A DNA stretch of 64,000 nucleotides from Tetrapyrgos nigripes (taxonomy: Eukaryota; Basidiomycota; Agaricomycetes; Agaricales; Campanellaceae): assembly GCA_013368315.1 (NCBI GenBank), contig JAACJM010000006.1, positions 558,001-622,000 on the forward strand. The letters are read 5' to 3'. The notes under the pieces are model-generated. The model was not told where the DNA came from. It did no database searches and worked only from the letters and a program-made list of their open reading frames with translations. Within the stretch, counting starts at the first letter, position 1, and the number at the start of each line of letters is the position of its first letter. Below are positions 36,426 through 48,013 of the stretch, piece after piece. The translations under genes and the position numbers were made by a program.

Positions 36426-37307
36426 AGGTACTATACTATATATTCTTTGTAGCCTACACATACTACTCTTTGCTGTTTGTATAACATAACACTATGACAT
36501 CTTGGTTTGCTACTATAATGCTGTCCTGATGTCTTGCAGGTGTCACACCTATGGTGCCTTACTCTCTTATATGCTTCAGCTGGGCATCCAGTGGATTCTG
36601 GCTGTCTGACCTGTGTCATCAGGTCAAACATTATTTCCCAGCTTGAGAGGTCATCTTCAAGGGTCCTTGCACATGGTACATCAAGACTTCACAGCAAGGC
36701 ACCCCCAATGATGCAAGGAGTGGACAGAAATGGCAAGTCACCAGCCAATCAGCTTGCAGCTTTGCCTCAAGACAACAGGACAAGCTGTCCTCTTTTGCAT
36801 ATATGATAATGTTGCTATGTATTCTGTTTGTAGACAGTCTTAGCTCTGAAGTACATGTACAAAGATTTGATTATCAATGCTTCAAGTATATATCCCAGGA
36901 TGAAGAGATACCAGGGCCATAATTAATTGTCAAGAGAGAGAATAGTTATCATGTACAAATTATGTACAGGATTATGCTTCTATAGTTTAATTCTCATGAC
37001 TCTAGAATGTCATCCTCAGAAATCACAGCTAGTTCAGCAATGTAAATCAATATTTTCTCAAGAAATTACCTTGAGTCTGTCCAGGTTATGTATCATTAAT
37101 AAAGAATTGAAGCAAACCAGTTATATAAATGATTTTTATATATTTCAATCACTCACAACTAGGTGTACATGAGGAAAACATTTTTAGGCTATCAAAGTCA
37201 ATTTACGGGATTATTGAAAAGTAAAAGAAGAGAGTTCCATGGAGAGATATACAAACACTGAGAATGTCAAGGCCATAATCAGAAGTCTGTACCATTTATC
37301 AAGAATA
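36426..37307. other. AT-rich gap between P450 and NLR relics
   Basis: No gene. CpG-poor; the ORF at 36534-36806 has no domain. One junction of the insertion that split P450 relic 1 probably lies near 36425. Confidence 0.4.
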
Positions 37308-40300
37308 TCAATCTTCATCTTCCCAGACTTGAGTCCAATTTTGCCCATATGCAAAATTACTCCAATCAACTTTGAAAGAGAAGTTAGCTGTATTGGAAGG
37401 AATTGTAAGGACTTGTCTACAGTCTATACCATGAAAATTTGGAGGCAGCCACAAGATAAGCTTTGATTGCTGGTCTTTTGTACATAGCCAACCCTGTTCA
37501 TTGATATGGCAAGGTTCATCAGGAGGAGAGTGAGCATATGATGGAGGAATGTCCTGAATCTTTGGAAATGTTGGTTCAACTTGGGTATCCCATATCCTGA
37601 TTGTGCAATCACCAGATCCAGACATCATATGCTTTCCATCTGGAGAATATGCCACAGCACTCACCCAATCAGTATGACCTTGCATAGGATATCCCACTTG
37701 TTGTCCAGTCTCAGTGTCCCAGAGTCTGATTGTTTGATCATCAGATCCAGACACCACATATTTTCCATCTAGGGAATATGCCACAGAATTAATCTCATTG
37801 GTGTGGCCTTGCAATGGCTCACCCACTTCCTCAGTGTCCAAAATCCTGACTGTATTGTCAGAGGATCCAGACACCACATGCTTTCCATCTGGTGAGTATG
37901 CTACTGACCAAACTCTCTCAGTATGGCCTTGCAATGACTCACCCACTTCCAAATCCTGACAGTGTTGTCAGTAGATCCAGACACCACATGTTTTCCATCT
38001 GGACAATATGCTACTGACCAAACTGTCTCATCATGGCCTTGCAATTGCTTCCCCACTTGCTGTCCAGTCACAGTGTCCCATATTCTTACTGTTTTGTCAT
38101 CAGATCCAGACACCACATGCTTTCCATCTGGAGAATATGCCACTGAGTGAATTCTTTGTGTGTGGCCTTGCAATTGCTTCCCCACTTGCTGTCCAGTCAC
38201 AGTGTCCCATATTCTTACTGTTTTGTCATCAGATCCAGACACCACATGCTTTCCATCTGGAGAATATGCCACTGAGTGAATTCTTTGTGTGTGGCCTTGC
38301 AATGCCTCTCCCACTTACTGTGCAGTATCAGTATCCCATATTCTGACTGTGGTGTCATCACATCCAGACACCACATGCTTTTTATCTGAGGAATATGCCA
38401 CTGACAAAACTCTGTCAGTGTGGCCTTGGATTTGGTTTCCTTTTTGTTTTCTAGTCTCAATGTTCCATATTCTGACTGTTCGGTCATCAGATCCAGACCC
38501 TATATGCTTTCCATCTGGAGAATATCCCACTGACATCACCCAATCAGTGTGACCTTGCAATGGCTCTTCCACTTGCTGTCCATTCTCACTGTCCCATATC
38601 CTGACTGTATTATCCAAAGATCCAGACACCATATGCTTTCCATCTGGAGAGTATGCCACTGAATAAACTGAATCAGTGTGGCCTTGAAATGGCTCCCCCA
38701 CTTCCTTTCCAGTCTCAGTGTCCCATATCCTGACTGTGTAGTCACTAGATCCAGACACCACATCTTTTCCATCAGGAGAATATGCCACTGACATGACCGA
38801 TTTAGTGTGGCCTTGCAACACCTCTCCATCTTTCCCTTGCAATGCAGTTTCAGTATGCCATATCCTGATTGTCTGGTCTTCAGATCCAGACACTACATCT
38901 TTTCCATCTGGAGACCATGCCACTGACCAAACAATTCCAGTGTGGCCATGCAATGGCTGTCCCAATGGCTGTCCCATTTGCTGTCCAGTCTCACTATTCC
39001 ATATCCTGACTGTTTTATCACAAGATCCAGACACTACATGCTTTCCATCTGGAGAATATGCTACTGAGTTGGCCCAATCAGTGTGACCTTGCAATGGCTC
39101 TCCCACTTGCTGTCCAGTATCAGTATTCCATACCCTGACTGTTATGTTAGCAGATCCAGACACCACATACTTTTCATCTGGAGAATATGCCACTGAGTAA
39201 ACTCTTTGTATGTGGCCTTGCAATGCTTCTCCCACTTGTCGTGCAGTATAAATATCCCACATTCTGACTGTGATGTCATCAGATCCAGACACCACATGCT
39301 TTCCATCTGGAGAATATGCTACATTATTGGCTCTACATGCAGTGTTGATAGTCAGTAAATGACTGCTCAGATGGAAATTTTCAATATGGACTCTTTTTTT
39401 AATGTAGTCCCCAAACCAATCCAACTGAGACACCATGGCCAATGCAGACACATATAGATGTGGTGTTGATTCATTCAATTGCACAGAAAAGGTATTGATC
39501 AATTTTGATGCCTTGTCAGCCAAATCTTCAACATTCTTGTTCTATATATTGACAATCATATGTGAGCCTGCTCTGTTGGTATTTAATAATAATTTTCTTA
39601 CCTGTATACTGCTGGAAATATTCTCCTTCAACTTATGAATCCTGTCCACCAATGACATACATTCAATCCAATAAATGAGCCATTTCCCATTCATCAACAT
39701 TTCTATTCTCCCTACAATTTCACCAGAAATGTCTCCACCATTTGCCAAATGAGTTGTCCAATACATACAGCTGTATTGCAAGTGAGCTCTGATGTTGCTC
39801 TGAATCCTGTCAGACAATGAAGGATTCTGAACATCAGTATTCTTGACAGTTGACAATTCCAAACCACAGATATTGAACCTAAGTTCTTTTACAAGTATTC
39901 CAACACAATTTTGGACCAACAGCTGCACATGAAAATCATCAGAAGTTGAACTGGATGATAAAAACTCCTTCAATGATAAATGGTAGTATAGCTTCAAAGC
40001 TTTCAGTATATGGAGCACCTTTTCCACTGATATCTTCAATGATTGTAGGAGCTCAACTAACACTGATGTGGAGATAGGCTCTTCAACAGCTAGTAATACT
40101 CCTACAATATCTCTGAAAAGCTTCTGAGATTTGGTTGATTTGAAGCATTGCTTAAGAATGCTTTGGTATAATGTGTATAGCTCTGTGTATGGATTGTTTC
40201 CTTCCACATCTTGTCCTGGAAGGCCAAGGATAAGTTGCAGATTCCTTTCTTCATCCACATCATCCTGGATAAATGTCAAAGCTGTTGTTGCCCAGATGAA

Positions 40301-41178
40301 TAAACCTCCAGCTTTGGCCACTAGTTTCTTGGTATCAGAGTCAGCAAAGTTCTGTATTCCTGGTTCATTCAACCTTTCTTGAAAGAACATTTGGATGTCT
40401 ACATCAGATTTGTATTGCTCCATCAGATTAAATGATTTTACAGCAATATTTGCATTTGGGCTTTTGTCCAGCTCCACCTGTGGGCAGCTTGTAATAATCA
40501 CTCTGAGCCAAGGCACCTGTAGTGAAGTAGCTACAAGAGATTGAGAAAGGATTTTCCATTGAATTGATGTTTCCCATTCATCCAACCCATCAATGATAAT
40601 CACCACTTTTCTGCCAGTGGAAAAGTTGAGCAATGATACATCCAGGAATGCATTAAATTGTTCCTGAAGAGGAAGTCCATTGGCATTCAATGAAGTGTCA
40701 TCTTTGAATTTCTGTAATTTGCTGCCATATTGTGGAAAATTCTATGGAAGATGATAGCAAATTGTAGGCACTAGAGGTGATTCCTTGCTTGTGTCTTGAC
40801 CTTTGACACAATGAAATGTCAAAGCTAGGATAACTTGATCATTCATCTTTCTCAACTGTTCAGCAAGTGAAACAGCAATAGCTACCCTGCTGTCTGGCTG
40901 CAAAACCCAGTCACTAAGATCTTTGAGCAACTGAACCCTAGTCCCATTCATACATATGTCTTTCTTGCGAACTGTGTTCATGATTGGTTGAAGCTTCTTT
41001 TCCTGCAAAGCTAAGCCAGATTCATCTGTAAACCAATATTATCATACAATGACTCCATGAAGATGCCAGTAATATACTTACTGTAATAGTTGTTTGTCAC
41101 ATTCACCTGATCTCTCCCAATATTAGTCACAGTTGTATTTTCCATTTGGAAATTTGATGCATTGGTGAACATTTGCAT
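37308..41178 (-). pseudogene. NACHT-WD40 NLR-like gene with 14 WD repeats, P-loop missing, three breaks
   Basis: From the ATG at 41178 the N-terminus reads MFTNASNFQMENTTVTNIGR and NVTNNYY, a start seen in many mushroom NLRs. After an intron come KLQPIMNTVRKKDICMNGTR and LSDWVLQPDSRVAIAVSLAE, where the Walker A motif should lie between PDS and VAIA but is absent. Walker B-like KVVIIIDGLDEW, GGLFIWATTALTFI and winged-helix-like segments follow. An intron at 39542-39601 leads to 14 WD40 repeats (about 39330-37560; unit SVAYSPDGKHVVSGSDDxTV) and a C-terminal cap ending WTQVWEDED. Breaks: TAG at 40742, TAA at 38315 (both where Gln is expected) and a frameshift near 37950. Intact relatives are cytoplasmic innate-immunity or heterokaryon-incompatibility receptors. 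An ORF upstream (41188-41415, with NVLEFFGRIVTN) may be an extra exon. Confidence 0.85.
38041..38298. repeat. Two identical 129-bp WD40-repeat units
   Basis: 38041-38169 and 38170-38298 match base for base; each encodes one WD repeat with TQRIHSVAYSPDGKHVV. Neighbouring repeats are diverged. Confidence 0.9.
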
Positions 41179-42619
41179 AGAAGATCCTCAACCTATATGG
41201 CCAGAGGTTACTTCTGATTCAAAAAGTAGGGTATCATTAGTCACAATTCTTCCAAAAAATTCCAAGACATTACCTTCACCAGGTCTCTGTTCAATTCTGT
41301 CATCAAGTTGTTCTGGCAATTTAGAGTGATTTTGTCCCAAAGGTAAAGTCCTTGCTGACATATTTGGCTTCTCTCTCCTTCCTTCAGTAAATAGCTTATA
41401 ATACAGAATTAACAAGTGTAATGAATTGCTTCAGATTCTCAGATCAAGAAATAACATCCTATCATGACTTACCAGTTGTCAAGAGGTCTGACTCTAGAAT
41501 GAAGATTCCTAAATTTCCTTATATGTTGCTCTAGAAATAATTATGACTATTTTGCAGCACTTACTGATCTAAAGGTAGATTTTCCAATAGCCAACCTAGC
41601 TTTGATGCCTGCTTGAAATAAGTATTAGTCTATTGATTTCAAGCTGCACAATCTACCTTCTTTCCAAGCACTTGAGCTATGTGATTGCTGAGGGTCCAGA
41701 TAAATAAAAAGAGTCCAGTTCACATGAACTATCTTTGAGTTCCATGAACAAGGTTTGATGGGGCTTTGTGCAATACAATCTAATTACGAAGCCCCTTTAG
41801 GGCCAAGTTAACTTAGGTTGTCTTTGCAATTCAATCACAACTTTTCCACATCTGCTGATTTCTATTGCCGGTCTCTACCCTTCCCGACAACTGAAATGTC
41901 TAGACTCGGTCTGGACCAGGTTCAAGGACTGTTGACATTGACCACCATGACCCTGCCACATGCTTAGCACTCCGAAATGACCAAACACTGCCATTACAAT
42001 TGACACTCAACTGATGTGTCATTTCAATGTCATTTCCTGCCTTTGCTCGTCGATGTTAATGACACAACAGATGTCAAATGTCATCAAGAGCAGCTCTCTG
42101 CATCAACATGACTACCTCTACCCTTCCAAGGTCATTCAAAAGTGCAGATAGAGCTCTGCAAGGAAATTAGGATGCTTTGACTGCACTGCAGGCAAACCGC
42201 AGGTGTGTATTTTTGTCTCCCCATAATCCTCTTCTTCATGGGACCTGTCATCATTTTAGCAACATTTTAGCTAGATGACAATGCTAGTCTACTGATTCCA
42301 GAAATCCTCCTCTGCCAATTGGTGAGTCTCCATTGTGTTTGTCTCATACTTGGCTTACCTTTCTAGTATATCATCTTATGACAGTGACAAGGAAGACTTG
42401 AGAGGCCAAAGCTCTATTCCCTGGGATCCTCTAGCACCTCCCTAGGGAACAATATCATGCTGAAAATGAACCACATCGTTGCTGTTGCCATCCAGAATCA
42501 GTATAGGATGAATATGAGTGTTCAGCCATGTCATACAACTATGTACTAACAGTATCTTGAACAGCGGAACTGTATACTTCTGTGAGTCTTATCAGCCAAC
42601 TTGATATACAAAAAAATCT
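41179..42619. other. CpG-poor gap between NLR and P450 relics
   Basis: No gene assigned except the possible upstream NLR exon at 41188-41415. A hairpin-like GGGGCTTTGTG...ACGAAGCCCC lies at 41760-41800. The other junction of the insertion that split P450 relic 1 should be near 42550-42680. Confidence 0.4.
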
Positions 42620-43707
42620 TACTAGAGAATTCCTGCAAGCCAGGAACATTCTTGATTAGACAGTGTGCTATTAGCTTGATTTTCAGCAAGTGCAAGGCAA
42701 AAGCTGGGGCATTGTTCCTGGCTGTTTTTCTGTGGATGAAAAGAATTGTAGTCAGTATGATATCAGTCATCGTGAAGGACAAGTCATTGACATACAACCT
42801 GTTTCTTGATGTTCAGGAATACTCACTTGAAGTAGGCATTCCATTCTTTGAAAAATTCCTCTGCATCCCATCGCCATTTTGAAAATGACTGAGGCAGATG
42901 CCGCAGAAAGGGGAGTATTTCAACTAAGTGTGCACCAGGCACCATAGTGGCAGATATCTTCCCGTTGTAATGATTCATCCATTTTATCGAGGGATCTTCC
43001 ACCAATTGTATGAGAGGCAGATCATACATCAAAGATAGCCCAACTGAAGAGGATGTTCTAAGCATTAATGTAGAATTAATCATTTACAAATGTGAGACAA
43101 AAACAACCACCTCACCTCTCAGTGTGGGATCTCCAATTGTCAGGATCACTGAGTATACTGTAAGCCAAGAAAACAGCTTCATTGCGCTGAACTGCATGAT
43201 AGTTGACTGTATTTTTTAGGCCTAGCGTGTTGTCACATCTTTCACCATCTGAAAAGAAAGGGAGTTTGAAAAGTTCATCAGTCAGAGCCAGTATAACATC
43301 CAATACTAAACACTGACTTCTCCCTAACAGATATAAAGCCAAAATCCAAGTTTTCAGTCATTATTCTTGTGACCACAAAATGGGGCTGGCTGGAGTACTT
43401 TGCAGTGCGTCGGTTGAGTAAATCTTCAACTACTTTCTTGGTGTTCAGAATGATCATAGGTTGACTGGCCATGTCAAGATAGACTATTGGTCCTGCACGT
43501 ATGGCCAGGCCCTGTACATCATTGAGAATCATTCCTCTGGAATAGCTTACCATACGCTGTCTTCCATGGCTTCTTAGAAGTCAGAAGCTGCAAAGCATTT
43601 CCCAGTAGAGGTATTCCACAGGGTCCAGGAGGATAGTGCATATACATGCACATGCGAATTGTCCAGAAGACATAGAGGATCAGCAAGCATTAAAGGACAG
43701 ATATGAT

Positions 43708-44419
43708 CAAGGGGGTGGCAGACCAGATATCCTGCACATCCTGCACATCACCTGGGGGGGGGGTGGGGGTGGATGGGGACCTGCTAAATCTTTTTTGGAG
43801 CACCCTCAGGTCAGCCCCTATTCAGTACCTAGAGAGGTGGGGATCTACGAGAGAAGGTACCAAAAAGACTTTTTGAATTCTAGGATGAATTTGTAGTTAC
43901 CATGTATGTACAAACTCAAAAATCAAGAAGAGTTGGAGCTGAGTTGAAGAAACTTTTTACCATTCACCACACTTTATCCCCCCTTCCAACAGTCATGGGC
44001 AAGAAAAAGAGTGGAAAGAACCCCCATTTCACCAACCAAAGCATGCTAAAATGTCCTGACTGCAATACTGATGTACTGGTCAGAACCGGCAGAGAAACCA
44101 ACTTTGAAGTGCACAGGAAGCTACTTGACCAGCACCTCCTTCAATCACCCAATAGCTTGCTTCAAGGTGTCATGCGGGAAATAGAAATGTACCACCAGAG
44201 CGTGGATTCAATTAGAAATGCAATTCATGCCAGGATAATAGCTAGAAATGATGTAGAATGTAGTTGACTAGAGGCCAGAGCCTCTTATCATATCTTATCA
44301 CATTATGTTATCTAACGGATTTGCCTTTTTTGGAAGGTGGGGGGGGGGGGAGGGTCCCGACCAATCGCTAAATTTTTTTCCAACGGGATGTATAGGACAT
44401 CCATTCCACCACCCCCTTG
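43708..44419. mobile_element. hAT-like element, 712 bp, 8-bp target duplication GATATGAT
   Basis: Perfect 8-bp direct repeats GATATGAT at 43700-43707 and 44420-44427 flank a segment starting CAAGGGGGTGG and ending CCACCCCCTTG. The inverted ends continue imperfectly (GGATGT...CC). G-rich tracts lie just inside both ends. Eight-base duplications and CA-G ends are typical of hAT. It carries one small ORF. Confidence 0.85.
43995..44267 (+). CDS. Small zinc-finger-like ORF inside the hAT-like element
   Basis: 90 codons: MGKKKSGKNPHFTNQSMLKC then PDCNTDVLVRTGRETNFEVH and RKLLDQHLL, giving a Cys-x2-Cys ... His-x6-His spacing, followed by a helical tail ending NDVECS. Autonomous hAT elements encode BED fingers, so this may be a remnant or a short DNA-binding protein derived from one; the finger spacing is not a clean BED match. 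No catalytic transposase part is present, so the element would need help in trans. The reading frame is intact, unlike everything around it. Confidence 0.45.
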   Translation: MGKKKSGKNPHFTNQSMLKCPDCNTDVLVRTGRETNFEVHRKLLDQHLLQSPNSLLQGVMREIEMYHQSVDSIRNAIHARIIARNDVECS

Positions 44420-44436
44420 GATATGATGAAAGTCAT

Positions 44437-45522
44437 GGTGATCGCTCTGCAGAGCCTGCTCCACGACCTTGCCGTCCTTTATAGTAGAGATGCAGAGTAA
44501 GGTTCTGTCATTACTTAGCCATGACAAACTCTCTCATTCACAATATATCCTGCTAGTGCATGAGGAGCAGTTTATTATTGTCCCAGTCAGACGATACGAC
44601 CTTCATCCACGCAATCACCCTTCACATAGTCACGCCCCTTATTCTGTCCTATGGCCAAAGCCCTGTTCGCGTTAGGGCCGCAGCCCGGAAAACGTCTCTC
44701 GCATCTCCTATCCGAGTCCTACTAGTAGCCAGCCTGAGACGCGCTGCGCCAAAGCTTCAGAATGCCGTAGTATGTTAAGATTGTGGCAGCTTGACGAGGC
44801 CCGGCAATCAGGATTTCGTTTTCGAAGAGAGAGTACAAGGCCAGGGAGTTACTAGGGAGACGCATAAGATTCGTTGGGAAAAGAGGCGTTATTTACATGT
44901 GTTTGGCAGGACCTTTTGTCCAAGTCAACGAGTCGTGTCATTGTCACTCATTCATGAGTCTGGGTCTCTGAGGGAGCCGCACAGGCAAGTGAGTATTTTT
45001 CTTTTCTTTTTCAAAATCTTTCTTCTTTCTTTGCGTTCTTATACTTCGTCTTTATACCTCGTCTACCCCGTCCCCTCCTTCCTTCCGTCCCTTCAAGTTC
45101 CGTCCGTTGTTCCTGAGCTCAATCTTCCAACGCTCAAGCTCACTCATTCTTCGTCCCTTTCACTGGATTTGTACCCAAATTTCTAGTCTTGTTCTGGTCT
45201 GGCATCCACGAAATGTTTCCAGACGCAACATTACAGTCCTCAATCAGCCAAAACAAAAGTACGAGGAAAAGAAAAACAGAAATGCATTTATAAGTACTAC
45301 GTATGCAATACCATAATTTATACTAGTTCACTCCTCCAATTCCATCTCCACCTCCTCCTTATGAACGTATGAGCGTATATGCGTATGAATCCAATCAATA
45401 TGTACATGCATGAAAGCCCACTCTCCTCTCTCGTCATCATTCAGACCGTACCTCACCCTCGGTCATGACAGCAGCTCCCCATCGCTCATCGCTCCAGCCC
45501 TCACACGCTACCGCTCAGACGC
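44437..45522. other. Intergenic, boundary of the decayed block
   Basis: CpG content returns to normal from about 44600. 45000-45180 is strongly C/T-rich. No gene recognised; the 131-codon ORF at 44791-45186 is mostly this tract. 45290-45420 holds repeated TATGCGTA/GAACGTAT words near the thiolase 3' end. Confidence 0.4.
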
Positions 45523-47224
45523 TCACTGCTCATTAACGAAAACAGCAGCCATACCCATCCCAGATCCTATACACATACTCGTCACAAACACCTTTTCACC
45601 ATCTTGCTTGGCGATGTTGAGGCCGGTAGCGATTTGACGGGCACCAGCTGAATAAAGGAAGGGAGAGAGGAGAAAAGGTTAGCATGAGTGCGCAAGGACA
45701 AAAGAGATGAAGGCAGAAATTTTGTGGGCTAACCCAAGAATGCGGCCGCAAATGGACCAAGCGAAGAAAATACGAGCGGTGAAAAGCGCATACGGTCACG
45801 GTGCGGCGATGTGAGGGAGAGGGGTACAGACGTGGATCATAGCAACGGGGCCGGAAACCATACAGGGTTGCAAGACCGAGAAGAAGAAAGAGAAGAACAA
45901 AAAGAGAGATAGAATACTCACTGCAACCCAAAGGATGTCCGATAGCAATAGCACCACCCCATCTGTTCACCTTGGCCTTGCCAGTCTCGTTCTCCCAAGG
46001 AAGACCGAGTTGGTCAACCGACATGACGGCTTGCGATGCGAAAGCCTCGTTAATCTCAAAGAAGTCAACGTCGGATATTGACAAGCCAGCCTTCTCGAGG
46101 ACCTGACATACAAACTGTATCAGCAACATTGACTCTGGATATATGCTCAGAAGTGACCCACCTTGGGAATAGCATACGCAGGTCCAACACCCATAATCTT
46201 CGGTGGAACACCGACAACCTGAGCAGCAACAAACTTGCCCACAATCGGCAGACCCAACTTCTTCGCTACACTCCTCCTCGCCAACAACACTGCAGCAGCT
46301 CCATCCGAAACCTGCGACGCATTCCCCGCATGTGTTGATCCGGTCTTTGAAAACGCCGGCTTAAGCTTGCTCAAACTCTCCTTTGTAACTCCATCCCTCA
46401 CACCATCATCTTTATCCACCACAACGGTCTTATCTTGTTCGGTCTTGGGATCCGTCCATGTGGTTTTGATAGGGAGGATTTCGGGAGCGAATTTGTTGGC
46501 TTTTTGGGCTGCGGCGGCTTTTTGGAAGGAGAGGGCTGCAAAGGTGTCTTGGCGGTCGCGAGAGATTTTGTATTGGGCTGCAACGTTTTCAGAAGTGATA
46601 CCCATGGGAAGCATACAGTCGGCAGCTTCTTGGTTTTCGAGGACAAGATCCGAGTAGCCATCTGCTTGGGCAGAGGGGCCGTAGCCAAAGGTCATGGACT
46701 CGACGCCGGCTCCTGTAGGTAGGAATGAAGAGGTAAGAATAGACAGAGACGTCAGTAGGTGCATAATGCTTCGGCAGACCCGGTCTGAAAACTCACCGAT
46801 ACCAATGTCAATCTGTCCAACCATGATTTCGTTTGCAATCTGGTTGACAGCAGACAAACCACTGGAACACTGTCTGTTGAGAGTGTTGAGACTGGTGGTG
46901 TGGGGGATACCAGCGGCCAAAGCAGCCATACGAGCTGCACCGGCACCACCAGAGGGAGGCAAAACGTTCCCGACAGCGACGTCTTCGATGAGTTTAGGGT
47001 CGAGGTTAACGGAAGAGTAGACGTGTTTCAGGCAATGCATGAGGATTTCTTCAGGGCGGGTGTCCTTGAAGCCTCCTTTCTTTGCCTGTTGGACGGGTTA
47101 GTTTACCTACATACGTGGATATCTCGGTAATGAAGCATACCTTGGTGATAGCAGAACGAACAGCAGAGACGATGACAACGTCGTCGTTGTTCTGTTGGAG
47201 GATACGAGCGCGGGCAGCAGACAT
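45523..47224 (-). CDS. POT1: 3-ketoacyl-CoA thiolase (peroxisomal type)
   Basis: Starts [20 protein letters not shown] at 47224; intron; [60 protein letters not shown] with the acylated catalytic Cys; intron; [12 protein letters not shown]; the long loop domain; then [20 protein letters not shown] (NEAF motif), [12 protein letters not shown] with the catalytic His, intron, and [16 protein letters not shown] with the second catalytic Cys. It cleaves 3-ketoacyl-CoA to acetyl-CoA in beta-oxidation. Length about 410 residues, as expected. All catalytic residues are present. The N-terminus is Arg-rich but lacks a clean PTS2, and the C-terminus NEQ is not a PTS1, so the location is inferred from family. 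A broken 5' copy lies at 50418-52150. Confidence 0.92.
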
Positions 47225-48013
47225 CGTTGGCGTCGACGGAGGAGAAGGTGTAAGATGAAAGTGAAGAAGGATCAGCAGCGACAACGCAAGAGTTTTGTCC
47301 GAGCCCGGGTATCACATGCTTCCGTCCCTAGGTTTGGTCAGCGTCCTCGGGGGTGCCCGACTCCGGCTTTCCTTTTCCGGTGATCGCTCTCCGCCACTAC
47401 TACCAAGTTTTCACATGCACGACACAGGTTGTCATCAGCTAGCCGAATTCGATTTTCGTTGTGCGGAAGCTGAGAGGAAGCTGGGACGGAAGAAAGGTAT
47501 GTTTGGCGTGTGATATCTAGCCTCTAGGACGGTTCGTAAGCGAGAATGTTATGGGCCCCTATCCATTGCTCATATAGCTTGCTAAAGGTGGCAAATGGCT
47601 TATTTTCAGATGATCCCGTTTGGCCCCTGGGGACCACTCGCTTCTACTTCAGTTTGCTGCCTGTTCTGATGGCTTACTACACGCCGTTGCGTCTGGATCT
47701 TGGTCTGCTCAAGGCTGGTTGACACCCTAGGGCGATACAGCTGACAGCTCGCATCTGCATTCAACTGATTCGGCACTATGAGTCAAAGGGATCCTTTATT
47801 GTTTTCTATGGAACCGCCTACGAAATGGTGCTTTACAGTTTGATTTCTTTCTGGTTTTTCTTTTGTTTCTTATTTGTTGCGTAGATTCCCAAATCGATCA
47901 TTTTGCATTTTTCGAATGTCGTTTTTGCGACTAGAGTCCTCAGTATACAACTGCATTATTTTATGTACTAGATTGTCCAAATATTGTCCATGGGCCAGGT
48001 ACTACATGCCAAT
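47225..48013. other. Intergenic, thiolase promoter side
   Basis: No gene. 47600-47710 reappears inverted at 50418-50515 next to the thiolase fragment, so the duplication included part of this promoter region. Confidence 0.5.

Larger units (their letters stand above)
42620..44436 (-). pseudogene. Cytochrome P450 relic 1, N-terminal half, split by a hAT-like element
   Basis: Start codon at 44436 gives MTFIIS, interrupted by the element at 43708-44419, then VL, stop, CLLILYVFWTIRM (membrane anchor), MHYPPGPCGIPLLGNALQLL (proline hinge), GMILNDVQGLAIRAGPIVYL, MASQPMIILNTKKVVEDLLN, FSDGERCDNTLGLKNTVNY, LSLMYDLPLIQLVEDPSIKW, ATMVPGAHLVEILPFLRHLP and WRWDAEEFFKEWNAYF. This is the substrate-recognition half of a fungal P450, colinear with the piece at 34640-35198. 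Several frame changes and stops. Continues at 36425 after a gap of about 6 kb. Confidence 0.83.

Noticed and set aside
37560..39330. Regular repeats that could suggest a CRISPR-like array
   Set aside because: They are WD40 coding units of about 129 bp in frame with a protein, in a eukaryotic gene; no spacer-repeat structure.
39542..39601. Apparent stop codon between the NACHT and WD40 parts
   Set aside because: It is the TAG of an intron acceptor: GTAAGAAAAT...TATATAG is a clean 60-nt intron joining SSSIQ to NKNVEDLADK.
43749..43770. G-run resembling a G-quadruplex regulatory element
   Set aside because: The runs lie just inside the ends of the hAT-like element and are better explained as part of its termini; no host gene is controlled there.
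45596..46129. 177-codon minus ORF covering the thiolase C-terminal region
   Set aside because: Only its first part is thiolase coding; after GHPLGC it reads through an intron. The true exon joins to the CIGSGMGMA segment.
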